NCBI RefSeq assembly: GCF_002954245.1
Contig: NZ_PPTG01000035.1
Span: forward strand, 63,542 to 127,541
Length of the DNA stretch: 64,000 nucleotides
Direction of reading: 5' to 3'
Source of the DNA: Cryobacterium aureum
GTDB lineage: Bacteria; Actinomycetota; Actinomycetes; Actinomycetales; Microbacteriaceae
The notes beneath the pieces were generated by a model. That model did no database searches. It was given only the letters and a program-made list of their open reading frames with translations, and was not told the DNA's origin. Both the position numbers and the translations under genes were made by a program. Shown here one piece after another: positions 8,456-16,517 of this stretch (position 1 is its first letter; the number at the start of each line of letters is the position of its first letter).

Positions 8456-8905
8456 TCACTGGCGTTGTTTGACTCTCGCAGGCGCGTGAGTGACATCTGA
8501 GGGCGGACCATCACCGGAGATTTTCCGGGTTCCGAAATAGGCGGTCAGAATCAGGATCAGTGCTGTTCCAGAAAAGATCCCATCGAGAGTTCCCGCTGGA
8601 AGAAGAAAAATCATCAGCGCCATCGTGACGACGCAGTTGATGACCGACAGGGCCAGACCCCACAGGCGATTGCCGAGAATTCCGATCGCCCCGATCAGTC
8701 GCAGGGCACCGAACACTCCGCTCATCACCATCATGAGATAGAGGTTCTCCTGCAAGTACGGCACGATGAACGAGAAATGCTCCGAGACGGTGTCCTGCTC
8801 TACCCCGAGCAGGAGCAGGGGAATGACTCCGATGAAGACGCCGAATTCCATCAGTCCGCCCTGCACCATCAGCAGAATCGCGGCCGCCTTGTAGCTCTTC
8901 TTCAT
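8456..8905 (-). CDS. Four-helix membrane protein, function unknown
   Basis: The 149-residue protein has four clear hydrophobic segments (about 7-32, 52-75, 76-103 and 107-125) and a short polar tail. I do not recognise a family with known function. The start at 8905 has GGGGGT upstream. A perfect palindrome 42-58 bp upstream of the start looks like a TetR-type operator, so it may be part of a stress or drug response. It converges with the dksA-like gene. Confidence 0.7.
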   Translation of the reverse strand: MKKSYKAAAILLMVQGGLMEFGVFIGVIPLLLLGVEQDTVSEHFSFIVPYLQENLYLMMVMSGVFGALRLIGAIGILGNRLWGLALSVINCVVTMALMIFLLPAGTLDGIFSGTALILILTAYFGTRKISGDGPPSDVTHAPARVKQRQ

Positions 8906-8946
8906 TCAATTACCCCCGTGGCCAAACGGGCCGTCGAGTTCGACGC

Positions 8947-8963
8947 CTGACTGGTCCAGTCAG
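8947..8963. promoter_or_regulatory. TetR-like operator palindrome upstream of the membrane protein gene
   Basis: CTGACTGG-T-CCAGTCAG is an exact inverted repeat with 8-bp arms and a 1-nt centre. It lies 42-58 bp upstream of the start codon at 8905, a usual place for a TetR-family site overlapping a promoter. No tetR gene is adjacent. Confidence 0.55.
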
Positions 8964-9104
8964 TTTAGAGGCCGGACGGCCGGCCGCGGGACAGGCATCC
9001 GTTCGCGCGAAGGGAGCTTGGTCATCGCCCTCGCCGCCTGGCGGTTCGGCCACGTCGAAGAGAAATGGTCGGCCGGCGAGGGCTCACGCCACGAATAGAC
9101 GCGG

Positions 9105-10343
9105 TCAGCGCACCCCGATGAGAGAGCGCAGGCCGAATTCGGAGACGATCGGAATACCGTAGTCCCGCGCCTTGCCGGTCTTGCCGGTGAGCGACGCCGG
9201 GTCCGCGGCCACGAGCAGCCGGGTGCGCAGGGTGACCGCCGTGCCCAGGGACAGGCCCCGCGCGACCAATTCCCGGCCCCAGTCGGAGCGGGCGCGGGCC
9301 ATGTCACCGGTCAGCACGACGATGTCGCCCTGCTCCAGTAGCACGGTGTCGATTGAGGCGATCGGCAGCTGCGCCACGGATGCGGGTGCCGTCAGTGCTG
9401 CCGCCACGACCTCCGGAGCGACGTCCAGCATGCGCGCGACCGCGATCAGATCGGCGGAATCCGCGAAGCTGAGAGCTCCGTTCGACCAGGCCACCCGCAC
9501 GAGATCCTCAAAATATCGACGGTGCAGTGCTTTGCACTCGGCGGCATTGATACCGCTGAATTCGGCCAGGACCCGAAGTTCACGTGTTTCCCGCGGCTCG
9601 AGAACCCGATCGAGCAGGCACAAGTCGAGCAGGGCGAGATAGTCGAGGTGCTCCTCGGGGCCGGTGTAGTCGGGGAGTTTCACTACCGCGCGGACCAGAA
9701 AGCTCGGCGCCACCACCATGTCATCGGGAGTTGACGGGTCGCGCTGCACCCAGCCTGCGTCGGTGGCCGCCGCAATTCTCGGCCAGGCCGACCGCTCGGC
9801 GCGGTCAAGCGCACTGATCCACGGTGCAGCTGTCTGCGAGCCGTGCACGTAGGCCGCCAACAAACTCGCACACGCCACGGCCTGCACCAGGGCACCGGGG
9901 CCAGATTCGATTTCGATGTCATAGGCGGCGCAGCAATCGACAAGGAGCCGGCCGGCCCCTGGCAGATAGGTGCGGGCGAGGTGCATGGTGCACACGGCCT
10001 CGAGTCCGCGGGCGGGGGTATAACCGATCAGCTCGAACTCGCGCATCAGAAATCCGGTGACGAACTGGGCGTTGTGCGTCACCAACACCCGGCCGCGCAG
10101 CAGATCGACCAGGCGTGGAGCAATCTGTTCGAAGGTCGGCGCGCGGAGCAGTTCCGCGGTGCTGATGCCGTGGTTGGCCACATCGCCCGCGTTGCTTCCG
10201 GGGTTGACCGCGGTTTCCCAGCTCTCAGCAATGCGACCACCCTCGTCGAGGTGCACCACGGCGACCTCGACGACCCGATCCCGCTGATACGGGAACAGTC
10301 CGGTAGTTTTCAAACATATAACGGCGTATCCACGTTCGGGCAT
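9105..10343 (-). CDS. DnaQ-fold exonuclease-like protein with C-terminal BRCT domain; catalytic residues lost
   Basis: The 412-residue protein begins with a DnaQ/epsilon-type exonuclease fold (about 1-160) and ends with a BRCT-like domain (about 335-412, LEQGDIVVLTGDMARARSDW). Exo I normally reads FDxETTGL; here it is ICLKTTGL, so the metal-binding Asp and Glu are Cys10 and Lys12. Exo II AHNAxFD reads THNAQFV (Asp to Val95), and the Exo III His and Asp are not seen in GPGALVQAVAC. The fold is otherwise well kept (TTGLFPYQRDRVVEVAVV, FLMREFELIGY) and the frame is full length, so it may bind DNA or protein without cutting. The ATG at 10343 is preferred because GGAG lies 8 nt upstream. Confidence 0.8.
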   Translation of the reverse strand: MPERGYAVICLKTTGLFPYQRDRVVEVAVVHLDEGGRIAESWETAVNPGSNAGDVANHGISTAELLRAPTFEQIAPRLVDLLRGRVLVTHNAQFVTGFLMREFELIGYTPARGLEAVCTMHLARTYLPGAGRLLVDCCAAYDIEIESGPGALVQAVACASLLAAYVHGSQTAAPWISALDRAERSAWPRIAAATDAGWVQRDPSTPDDMVVAPSFLVRAVVKLPDYTGPEEHLDYLALLDLCLLDRVLEPRETRELRVLAEFSGINAAECKALHRRYFEDLVRVAWSNGALSFADSADLIAVARMLDVAPEVVAAALTAPASVAQLPIASIDTVLLEQGDIVVLTGDMARARSDWGRELVARGLSLGTAVTLRTRLLVAADPASLTGKTGKARDYGIPIVSEFGLRSLIGVR

Positions 10344-10418
10344 GGTCACACTCCACATTCTTCTGGTGTGAAGCTATCCACAAACCCCCGACGACACGAC
10401 CGCCCCTTCGGGGGGATT

Positions 10419-10440
10419 GACTAGACAGGACAGTCTAGTC
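10419..10440. promoter_or_regulatory. TetR-like operator palindrome upstream of the exonuclease-like gene
   Basis: GACTAGAC (10419-10426) and GTCTAGTC (10433-10440) are exact reverse complements around a 6-nt centre. The site lies 76-97 bp upstream of the exonuclease-like start codon and 167 bp beyond the 3' end of the sugar porter gene. No regulator or transporter is divergent from it, so it may control the downstream minus-strand gene or be left from a lost neighbour. Confidence 0.5.
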
Positions 10441-10606
10441 TTCTGGGTGCCCCGAAACCGCACGCGCGACTGGTCTGCCTCCGCGCCGCACCGCCGAAAG
10501 CTGCAGGGGCGACCGGATGCGGCTGACAATTACCGCAGGCCACGCGCGTCAGCAGGTTTCGGCCGCGTAACCGGTTGAATTGCTGGTTCGTGCGGCGGCC
10601 TGAACG

Positions 10607-12076
10607 CTAGACGGGCCTGCCCGCGGCCCTCTTTTTGGCCGAGTTCTTCGGTGGCAGCAGGGTGTCGGCTTCCTCGAGTGACATTCCGTTGGTTTCGGGA
10701 ACCTTGCGCAGCACGAACCAGAACGAAAGCCCGGCGAACAGAGCGTAGAGCCCATAGGTGATCGGCAGGGACGCATCCGCCATCGGGGGGAAGCTGACCG
10801 TGATGAGAAAATTCGCGATCCATTGGGCGGCCGCGGCCAACCCGAGGGCCTTGGCGCGAATCGAGTTGGGGAACATCTCGCCGAGGAGCACCCACACCAC
10901 CGGTCCCCAGGACGCTCCGAACGAGATCACGAACAGGTTCGCGGCAACGAGCGCGATCGGGGCCCAGGCCCTGGGCAGGCTGAGCTCACCGTCGAGAGTG
11001 ACCGACTGACTGAACGCCACCGCCATTGTGGCGAGCGACACCGTCATACCGATGGACCCGGCCAGCAGAATCGGTCGTCGGCCGATGCGATCGACCAGCG
11101 CGATCGCGACCAGGGTGACCAGAATGTTGGTCACGCTGGTGATCACCGAGATGGTCAGCGAGTTGGATTCCGCGAAGCCTACCGCCGACCACAGGGTGGT
11201 CGAGTAGTAGAAGATTACGTTGATACCGACGAACTGCTGGAACACCGACAGAATGATGCCAACCCAGACAATCGGCTTGAGGCCGAAGGCACTGCCGCGC
11301 AGCGAACCGGATTTCTGCGAGCGCGCATCAACCTCGATCGAGCGGCGCATGTCGCGAATCTCCCGGTCGACGTCGCCGCTCGGCCAGAGCCGGGTGAAGA
11401 CGGCGCGGGCATCCGTTTCTTTGTCTTTTAGAATGAGAAAACGTGGGGATTCCGGCAGAATGAACGCGATGCCGCCGTAGACGATGGCCGGTACGGCACC
11501 GGCCAGGAACATCCAGCGCCAGGCTTCCAGCCCGAACCAGAACTCGCTGCCGGCGCCGCCGGCACTCTCGGCGAACACGGCGTCGGAGAGCAGCGCCGTG
11601 AAGATGCCGAGGGTGATCGCGAGCTGCTGCAACGAGCCGAGGCGGCCGCGCATCTGCCGCGGAGAGATTTCGGCGATGTAGGCCGGCGCGACAACGGAGG
11701 CGAGGCCGATACCCAGTCCGCCGACCACCCTCCAGACGATCAGGTCGACGACGCCGAACGCGAAGCCAGAGCCGATCGAGCTGATCAGGAACACGACGCC
11801 GCCGAGCACCATCATCGGGATGCGTCCGTAGCGGTCGGCGAAGCGCCCGCCGAAGAATGCTCCGGCCGCGGCGCCGAGCAGCGCACAGGCAACGGCGAAC
11901 CCGGTGAGGGTGGCGTTCAGCCCGAATTCCTGCTGCACCGCATTGACGGCGCCGTTGATAACCGAGGAGTCGAAGCCGAACAGAAACCCGCCGAGGGCGC
12001 CGGCCACGGCCAACGCGATGACCTTTCGGTTCGTACTGGGAGTGCCACGGTCGGTCGCCTTCGTGGAGGCGTTCAT
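10607..12076 (-). CDS. MFS sugar porter (GlcP/XylE-like)
   Basis: The 489-residue protein has 12 membrane segments and the sugar porter signatures: GGFLFGFDSSVINGA in helix 1, RFADRYGRI after helix 2, RVVGGLGIGLASVVAPAYI in helix 4, PESPRFL after helix 6, QQFVGINVIFYY in helix 7 and PETNGMSLEE after helix 12. It probably imports a hexose or pentose by proton symport at the cytoplasmic membrane. No sugar-catabolic gene is adjacent, so the substrate is open. It has no obvious ribosome site and lies 178 bp downstream of the deaminase gene in the same direction. Confidence 0.9.
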   Translation of the reverse strand: MNASTKATDRGTPSTNRKVIALAVAGALGGFLFGFDSSVINGAVNAVQQEFGLNATLTGFAVACALLGAAAGAFFGGRFADRYGRIPMMVLGGVVFLISSIGSGFAFGVVDLIVWRVVGGLGIGLASVVAPAYIAEISPRQMRGRLGSLQQLAITLGIFTALLSDAVFAESAGGAGSEFWFGLEAWRWMFLAGAVPAIVYGGIAFILPESPRFLILKDKETDARAVFTRLWPSGDVDREIRDMRRSIEVDARSQKSGSLRGSAFGLKPIVWVGIILSVFQQFVGINVIFYYSTTLWSAVGFAESNSLTISVITSVTNILVTLVAIALVDRIGRRPILLAGSIGMTVSLATMAVAFSQSVTLDGELSLPRAWAPIALVAANLFVISFGASWGPVVWVLLGEMFPNSIRAKALGLAAAAQWIANFLITVSFPPMADASLPITYGLYALFAGLSFWFVLRKVPETNGMSLEEADTLLPPKNSAKKRAAGRPV

Positions 12077-12199
12077 CGTGCTGTCTCGATCAAAACTGCC
12101 GCCCTCTGGGTCAGGTGACCCTCGCTGTGCAGCGTGGGTCTGGAGTAACGTGTGCGACCCGAGCGGGCCTGGTGCACGTGTGCAACCTGACTAGCCTAC

Positions 12200-12238
12200 T
12201 TCGGGTGCCACTCGTTTCTGACGGGGGTATCACCCGAA
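12200..12238 (-). terminator. Hairpin just downstream of the cytosine deaminase gene
   Basis: TTCGGGTG (12200-12207) and CACCCGAA (12231-12238) pair perfectly across a 23-nt loop. The hairpin begins 17 bp past the deaminase stop codon and could end the transporter-deaminase operon. There is no T run on the minus strand, so intrinsic termination would be weak. Confidence 0.4.
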
Positions 12239-12254
12239 ACCAACGTGGCGGCCC

Positions 12255-12707
12255 TCAGTCTTCGCCGATATCTTCATTCCACAGGTCCGGTTCGGCGGTG
12301 ATGAAATCGCTCATGAGTTGAATGCATTCCTCATCGTCGAGCACGACAACGTCGACTCCCCGCGACCGCAGGTAGTCTTCACCGCCGAAAAAGGTCGCGT
12401 TTTCCCCGATGATGACCCGAGGAATCTTGTAGAGAAGGATTGCCCCCGTGCACATGTCACACGGTGAAAGGGTTGTGACCATGGTGGCCCGGGCGTAAAC
12501 GCTGGCCGGAAGCCGACCGGCGTTTTCCAGGCAGTTCGTTTCGCCGTGATGAATCGAGCTGCCCCGCTGGACCCGCTGGTTGTGGCCGACGGCGAGGACT
12601 CGGCCGTCGACGATGAGCGCCGCACCGATCGGGATTCCGCCTTCCGCGCGCCCGATGCGGGCTTCGTCGAGGGCATAGGCGAGCAGTTCGGCATTGCTGA
12701 GCGTCAT
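12255..12707 (-). CDS. Cytosine deaminase, yeast Fcy1-like
   Basis: The 150-residue enzyme has the zinc deaminase motifs HGE (in IHHGETNCLENAGRL) and PCDMC (in TTLSPCDMCTGAILLYKIPR), with the proton-shuttling Glu in HGE. Its sequence and C-terminus (DLWNEDIGE) are strikingly like the yeast cytosine deaminase Fcy1 rather than the bacterial amidohydrolase-type CodA. It would convert cytosine to uracil and ammonia. The ATG at 12707 has GGAG upstream and is preferred over an in-frame TTG at 12743. It is the last gene of an operon with a BmpA/YufO-type ABC importer, which suggests nucleobase or nucleoside uptake feeding salvage. Confidence 0.88.
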   Translation of the reverse strand: MTLSNAELLAYALDEARIGRAEGGIPIGAALIVDGRVLAVGHNQRVQRGSSIHHGETNCLENAGRLPASVYARATMVTTLSPCDMCTGAILLYKIPRVIIGENATFFGGEDYLRSRGVDVVVLDDEECIQLMSDFITAEPDLWNEDIGED

Positions 12708-12739
12708 CGGTGTCTCCTGGTTCGGGGTGGACTGGGTGA

Positions 12740-13639
12740 TCAAGCGCGTCGGTAGGGAACGAGGTAGGCACCGGGGTACCGCACGCCACGGCCCCAGATG
12801 GCCAGGGCACCGATCACGACAAGGTAGGGAAAGGCGATGAGCAGCTCGTTGGGCACGGCGCCGAACTGCGGGGTGATGGCCAGTTGGAGTTGCAGAGCAT
12901 CAGCGAAGCCGAACAGCAATGCTCCCGCGACGACCGGCCAGACCTTCCAGCGCCCGAAGATGATCAGGGCGATACAAATCCAGCCGCGCCCACTGACGAT
13001 ATCCAGGGTGAAGGAGCCGAGCAGCGACAGGGTGAGGAACGCTCCACCGGTGCCCATCAGAGCGCCACCGAGCACGAGCGCCGTGTACCGGGTGCCAGCC
13101 ACCGGAATACCGGCGGCATCCGCTGCCTCGGGGTTCTCCCCGACCGCGCGAAGCCGCAGACCGAAGCCACTCGAGCGCAACACCCACCACAGCGCGGGCG
13201 CGGCGACCAGAAAGGCCAGATAGGTCATCGGATACTGGGCGAAGAACCCGGTGCCGGCGAAGAGGCGGTCGAATTTCGCGGTGACGGCCTGGGAACCCGC
13301 CGAAAAGAGGATGCGGTTGCTGAAGTCACAGGCACCAATCAGCAGCAGGGTGGTTCCGATTCCGGCGACGTGCTGGTTGACGCCGAGGGTGACGGTGAGG
13401 AGGCCCATCAATGACCCGGCGAGCGCTCCGGCAATGATCGCGGCGAGAAGGCCCAGCGTGGCCGAGCCGCTCGCCGAGGCCGTGAGGAAGCCGACGAACG
13501 CTCCGGCGTACATGGTGCCCTCGATGCCGAGGTTCAGAATGCCGGCGCGTTCATTGATGATGGCGCCGAGTCCAGCCCAAACCAGTGGCGTGGCGATCGT
13601 GAGGGTGGCGGCGAGCACGGCGATCAGGGGAAAGTCCAT
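12740..13639 (-). CDS. ABC transporter permease (nucleoside/nucleobase, YufQ-like)
   Basis: The 299-residue inner-membrane protein has eight or more hydrophobic segments and the motifs of BPD_transp_2 permeases (NERAGILNLGIEGTMYAGAF and RAVGENPEAADAAGIPV). It starts at ATG 13639, overlapping the previous permease's stop, with AGGA upstream; the open frame continues upstream without a real start. It pairs with the 385-residue permease, the double ATPase and the BmpA lipoprotein in an importer of the type that takes up nucleosides in Gram-positive bacteria. Confidence 0.9.
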   Translation of the reverse strand: MDFPLIAVLAATLTIATPLVWAGLGAIINERAGILNLGIEGTMYAGAFVGFLTASASGSATLGLLAAIIAGALAGSLMGLLTVTLGVNQHVAGIGTTLLLIGACDFSNRILFSAGSQAVTAKFDRLFAGTGFFAQYPMTYLAFLVAAPALWWVLRSSGFGLRLRAVGENPEAADAAGIPVAGTRYTALVLGGALMGTGGAFLTLSLLGSFTLDIVSGRGWICIALIIFGRWKVWPVVAGALLFGFADALQLQLAITPQFGAVPNELLIAFPYLVVIGALAIWGRGVRYPGAYLVPYRRA

Positions 13640-14796
13640 CAGCGTTCCTGTCCGAGCGTTGATGCGGGCCCGCGCGGTTGAGTGCTGCGTGGTCGCGGGG
13701 CCTGTGGTTGCGGGGCCCGTGGTCGTGGGGCCTGTGTTCGCGGGGGGCGACGGCGCAGCACGAGACGGTACCGCCGGGCGGCGAGAAAGGCCACCACGGT
13801 CAACAGCAGGGTCGAGCTGACGATCGTGCCCATCTGGGTGGGCACGTGCAGCACGATCGACGCGTTCTGGGCGCCGACGGCGATGTCGCCGAGCAGCAGG
13901 GCGACCAGGAGAACCCCACCGGCCGCCAGAGCACCGAGCGTCGCCACCACGACACCGGTATAGCCGTAGCCGTTGGACACGCTCGCGGTGAGCTGATGCT
14001 GTACCCCGAGCACCTGGCTCGCCCCGCCGAGGCCGGCGATCGCGCCGGAGGCCAGCGCGCAGCGCCATTTCAGGGTGGCGACCGGTATGCCGGAGAAGCG
14101 CGCGGCATCCGGTGACTGGCCAGCAGCCTTGAGGCGCAGTCCGAGCGGGGTGAACGCCAGCACAATTCCAACAGCGAGTACGAGCAGTAGGGCGATGACC
14201 AGGCCCCAATGCACCCGGGAACCGTCGACCAGGGCGGGGAGGGTGTAGCCGGCGTCGAACCGATCGGAGTCGGGAAAGCCGGTTTCGCTGTTGCGCCACG
14301 GACCGTTGAGCAGGCCCTGCACGAGTAGTAGCGCCACCGGGTTGAGCAGCAGAGTGGTCACGACCTCGTCGATCCGGGCGTGGCGTTTGAGCCACGCTGG
14401 CAGAAACGCCCACGCCGCCCCGCCGAGGGCGCCACAGCCGAGGGCGAGCGGCAGGGCAATCAGCCCGGGCAGCTCGGAGAGGTAGAGGGCAGGCAGCGTC
14501 GCAGCCACGGTGCCGACCAGAAATTGCCCCTCGGCACCGATGTTGAAGTATCCGACTCGAAAAGCGATGGCCACGGCGAGCCCGGTGAAAATCAGCGGGG
14601 TGGATGCCAGCAGCACGTCACCGAGACCGGTGAGGCTCATCAGGGGGGTGACCAGATAGCGTTCGTACGCCGCCAGGGGGTTAGCCCCGGCCAGCCGGAT
14701 GGGACCGGCAGTCAACAGCAGGGTGAGGAGCACCGCGCCGACAACGGCCGCCGGGGCCAGCCAGCGGGAGTCGCGTGCGCGCAGCAGAATTTTCAT
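13639..14796 (-). CDS. ABC transporter permease (nucleoside/nucleobase, YufP-like)
   Basis: The 385-residue permease contains YFNIGAEGQFLVGTVAAT, DEVVTTLLLNPVALLLVQG and AAGQSPDAARFSGIPV, the hallmarks of the longer partner in BmpA-type importers. The last 35 residues form a Pro/Arg/Gln-rich tail made by a 15-bp DNA repeat and are probably cytoplasmic and disordered. The ATPase gene stop overlaps its start, and its own stop overlaps the next permease start, so the genes are translationally coupled. Confidence 0.9.
   Translation of the reverse strand: MKILLRARDSRWLAPAAVVGAVLLTLLLTAGPIRLAGANPLAAYERYLVTPLMSLTGLGDVLLASTPLIFTGLAVAIAFRVGYFNIGAEGQFLVGTVAATLPALYLSELPGLIALPLALGCGALGGAAWAFLPAWLKRHARIDEVVTTLLLNPVALLLVQGLLNGPWRNSETGFPDSDRFDAGYTLPALVDGSRVHWGLVIALLLVLAVGIVLAFTPLGLRLKAAGQSPDAARFSGIPVATLKWRCALASGAIAGLGGASQVLGVQHQLTASVSNGYGYTGVVVATLGALAAGGVLLVALLLGDIAVGAQNASIVLHVPTQMGTIVSSTLLLTVVAFLAARRYRLVLRRRPPRTQAPRPRAPQPQAPRPRSTQPRGPASTLGQER
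13689..13748. repeat. 15-bp coding tandem repeat in the permease tail
   Basis: Four imperfect 15-bp units begin GTGGTCGCGGGGCCT (13689), GTGGTTGCGGGGCCC (13704), GTGGTCGTGGGGCCT (13719) and GTGTTCGCGGGGGGC (13734). On the minus strand they encode the APRPR/APQPQ-type tail of the longer permease. Confidence 0.85.
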
Positions 14797-16517
14797 GCGG
14801 TGACCCCCGCGCGCTCGTCCGGCGGCACCGGGTTTGCAACGTGACCCGTCATGAGCAGGCCGAGTTCCTGGCGCGAAGCGGTGTGTGCTGGTACCTCACC
14901 GATGAGGCGGCCGGAAAAGATCACGACGATGCGGTCAGCGAGGCCGAGCAACTCGTCGAGGTCTTCCGAGATGAGCAGCACGCCGGTCCCGGCACGTTTA
15001 AGGGCGCGTAATTGTGAATAGACGTATTCGCAGGAGCCCACATCGAGGCCGCGGGTCGGCTGTGACGCCACGAGTGCGCGCGGCTTGCGGTCGATCGCTC
15101 GCGCCAGCAGAACCTTCTGCATGTTGCCACCGCTCAGGCTGCGAATGGGGTCGTTCGGATCGGCGCGAATATCGAAGCGTTCGATGAGGTCGGCGACGTG
15201 AGCGCGAATACGGCGGCGGTCGAGGAACGGTCCCCGCCGAAACCGGTTCAGGTCTTCCAGAACGAGATTCTGGGCGACACTCAGGCTGAGGGCAACGCTC
15301 CCCCGGCGATCCTCGGTGAGGCGGCCGAGTCCGGCGGCCAGACGTTCAGTCACGGTCCGTTCGGTGATATCGGCGTCGCCGACGTGCACCGTTCCACTCG
15401 TGGTCGCCGTCACGCCGCAGAGCACGTTGACCAGTTCGGTCTGGCCGTTGCCGGAGACCCCGGCAATTCCCACGATCTCCCCCGAGCGAACAGTGAGCGA
15501 CACCTCATCGAGGAGGGCACGGGCCGGGCCGGCGAGGGTGAGTTTCGACATTCTGAGGGCCGGCTGTGCTGGGGCGGGCTGTGCTGGGGCCGTCTGCGCT
15601 GGGGCAGGAACGGGGCCACTGGACCGTGCCGGGGCATCCGTCGCAGCATCGGGAAGGTCGCTGGAGGCGAGTCCGATGCTCGTGGAGAGTGCGTCGAGTG
15701 CCGGGTCGGACGACGCCTCGGTCGGCTCGGCCAGGTCAGGGATGATCGCCTCGGCACCGACCATCAGTGCTGCGATTCGGCGCGGGGACAGGCCGGCGGC
15801 GGGCAGGCTCGCGACGATCCGACCGCGACGCAGGATACTCACCCGGTCGGCGATCGCCACGACCTCGTGCAGTTTGTGGCTGATGAAGATGACGCCGAGA
15901 CCGTCCGCGCGCAGCCGTCGAATCGAGTCGAACAGAATCTCGACGTCTTGCGGAACGAGCACGGCCGTGGGTTCATCGAGGATCAGCAGGCGGCAGTTGT
16001 GGAACAGCGCCTTGACGATCTCCACGCGTTGGCGCTCGCCGACCGACAGGGTTTCCACAACGGCGTCTGCGTCGATCGTTACGCCGAGGCGGGCGGCCGC
16101 TTCGAGCACGCGGGATCGGGCTGCGGCCCGGCTGATGCGGCCGAGGCCGACCCCGGCGAGCATGAGGTTCTCGGTCACGGTCATCGTGCCGACCAGGGAG
16201 AATTCCTGGGTGACCATGCCGATACCGGCGGCGCGGGCATCCGCTGGAGATGCGATGCGGGTCAGCCGGCCATCGATGAGAATCTCGCCGCTGTCTGGCT
16301 GGCTCAGCCCGAACAGGATCCGGGTGAGAGTGCTCTTGCCGGCCCCGTTCTCGCCGAGCAGCGCGTGTACCTCGCCCGGTGCCACCGCCAGATCGATCGA
16401 GTCGTTGGCCCGCAGCGCGCCGAAAGACTTGGTGATGCCGACGAGTTCCGCGAGCGGGACCCCCAACGCGCGGGGGGCCTCGCTCACTTCGTCTGGACGT
16501 GATTCAGTGAAACTCAT
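14793..16517 (-). CDS. ABC transporter ATP-binding protein with two nucleotide-binding domains (nucleoside importer)
   Basis: The 574-residue protein has two ABC domains. The first (about 20-260) has GENGAGKST, the signature LSVGERQRVEIVKAL and LLILDEPTAVL. The second (about 325-565) has a degenerate Walker A (GVSGNGQTEL), LSGGNMQKVLLARAI and SQPTRGLDVGS. This pattern is that of the RbsA/YufO class. An unusual Ala/Pro/Gln linker of about 60 residues joins the halves and contains a 15-bp DNA repeat. It powers the two adjacent permeases; its start overlaps the BmpA stop. Confidence 0.92.
   Translation of the reverse strand: MSFTESRPDEVSEAPRALGVPLAELVGITKSFGALRANDSIDLAVAPGEVHALLGENGAGKSTLTRILFGLSQPDSGEILIDGRLTRIASPADARAAGIGMVTQEFSLVGTMTVTENLMLAGVGLGRISRAAARSRVLEAAARLGVTIDADAVVETLSVGERQRVEIVKALFHNCRLLILDEPTAVLVPQDVEILFDSIRRLRADGLGVIFISHKLHEVVAIADRVSILRRGRIVASLPAAGLSPRRIAALMVGAEAIIPDLAEPTEASSDPALDALSTSIGLASSDLPDAATDAPARSSGPVPAPAQTAPAQPAPAQPALRMSKLTLAGPARALLDEVSLTVRSGEIVGIAGVSGNGQTELVNVLCGVTATTSGTVHVGDADITERTVTERLAAGLGRLTEDRRGSVALSLSVAQNLVLEDLNRFRRGPFLDRRRIRAHVADLIERFDIRADPNDPIRSLSGGNMQKVLLARAIDRKPRALVASQPTRGLDVGSCEYVYSQLRALKRAGTGVLLISEDLDELLGLADRIVVIFSGRLIGEVPAHTASRQELGLLMTGHVANPVPPDERAGVTA
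15562..15606. repeat. 15-bp coding tandem repeat in the ATPase linker
   Basis: Three 15-bp units start GGCTGTGCTGGGGCG, GGCTGTGCTGGGGCC and GTCTGCGCTGGGGCA. They encode the AQTAPAQPAPAQPA linker between the two ATPase domains. Confidence 0.8.

Noticed and set aside
13640..14413. N-terminal extension of the second permease frame
   Set aside because: The extension overlaps the first permease in another frame and has no ribosome site; ATG 13639 has one and starts the conserved region.
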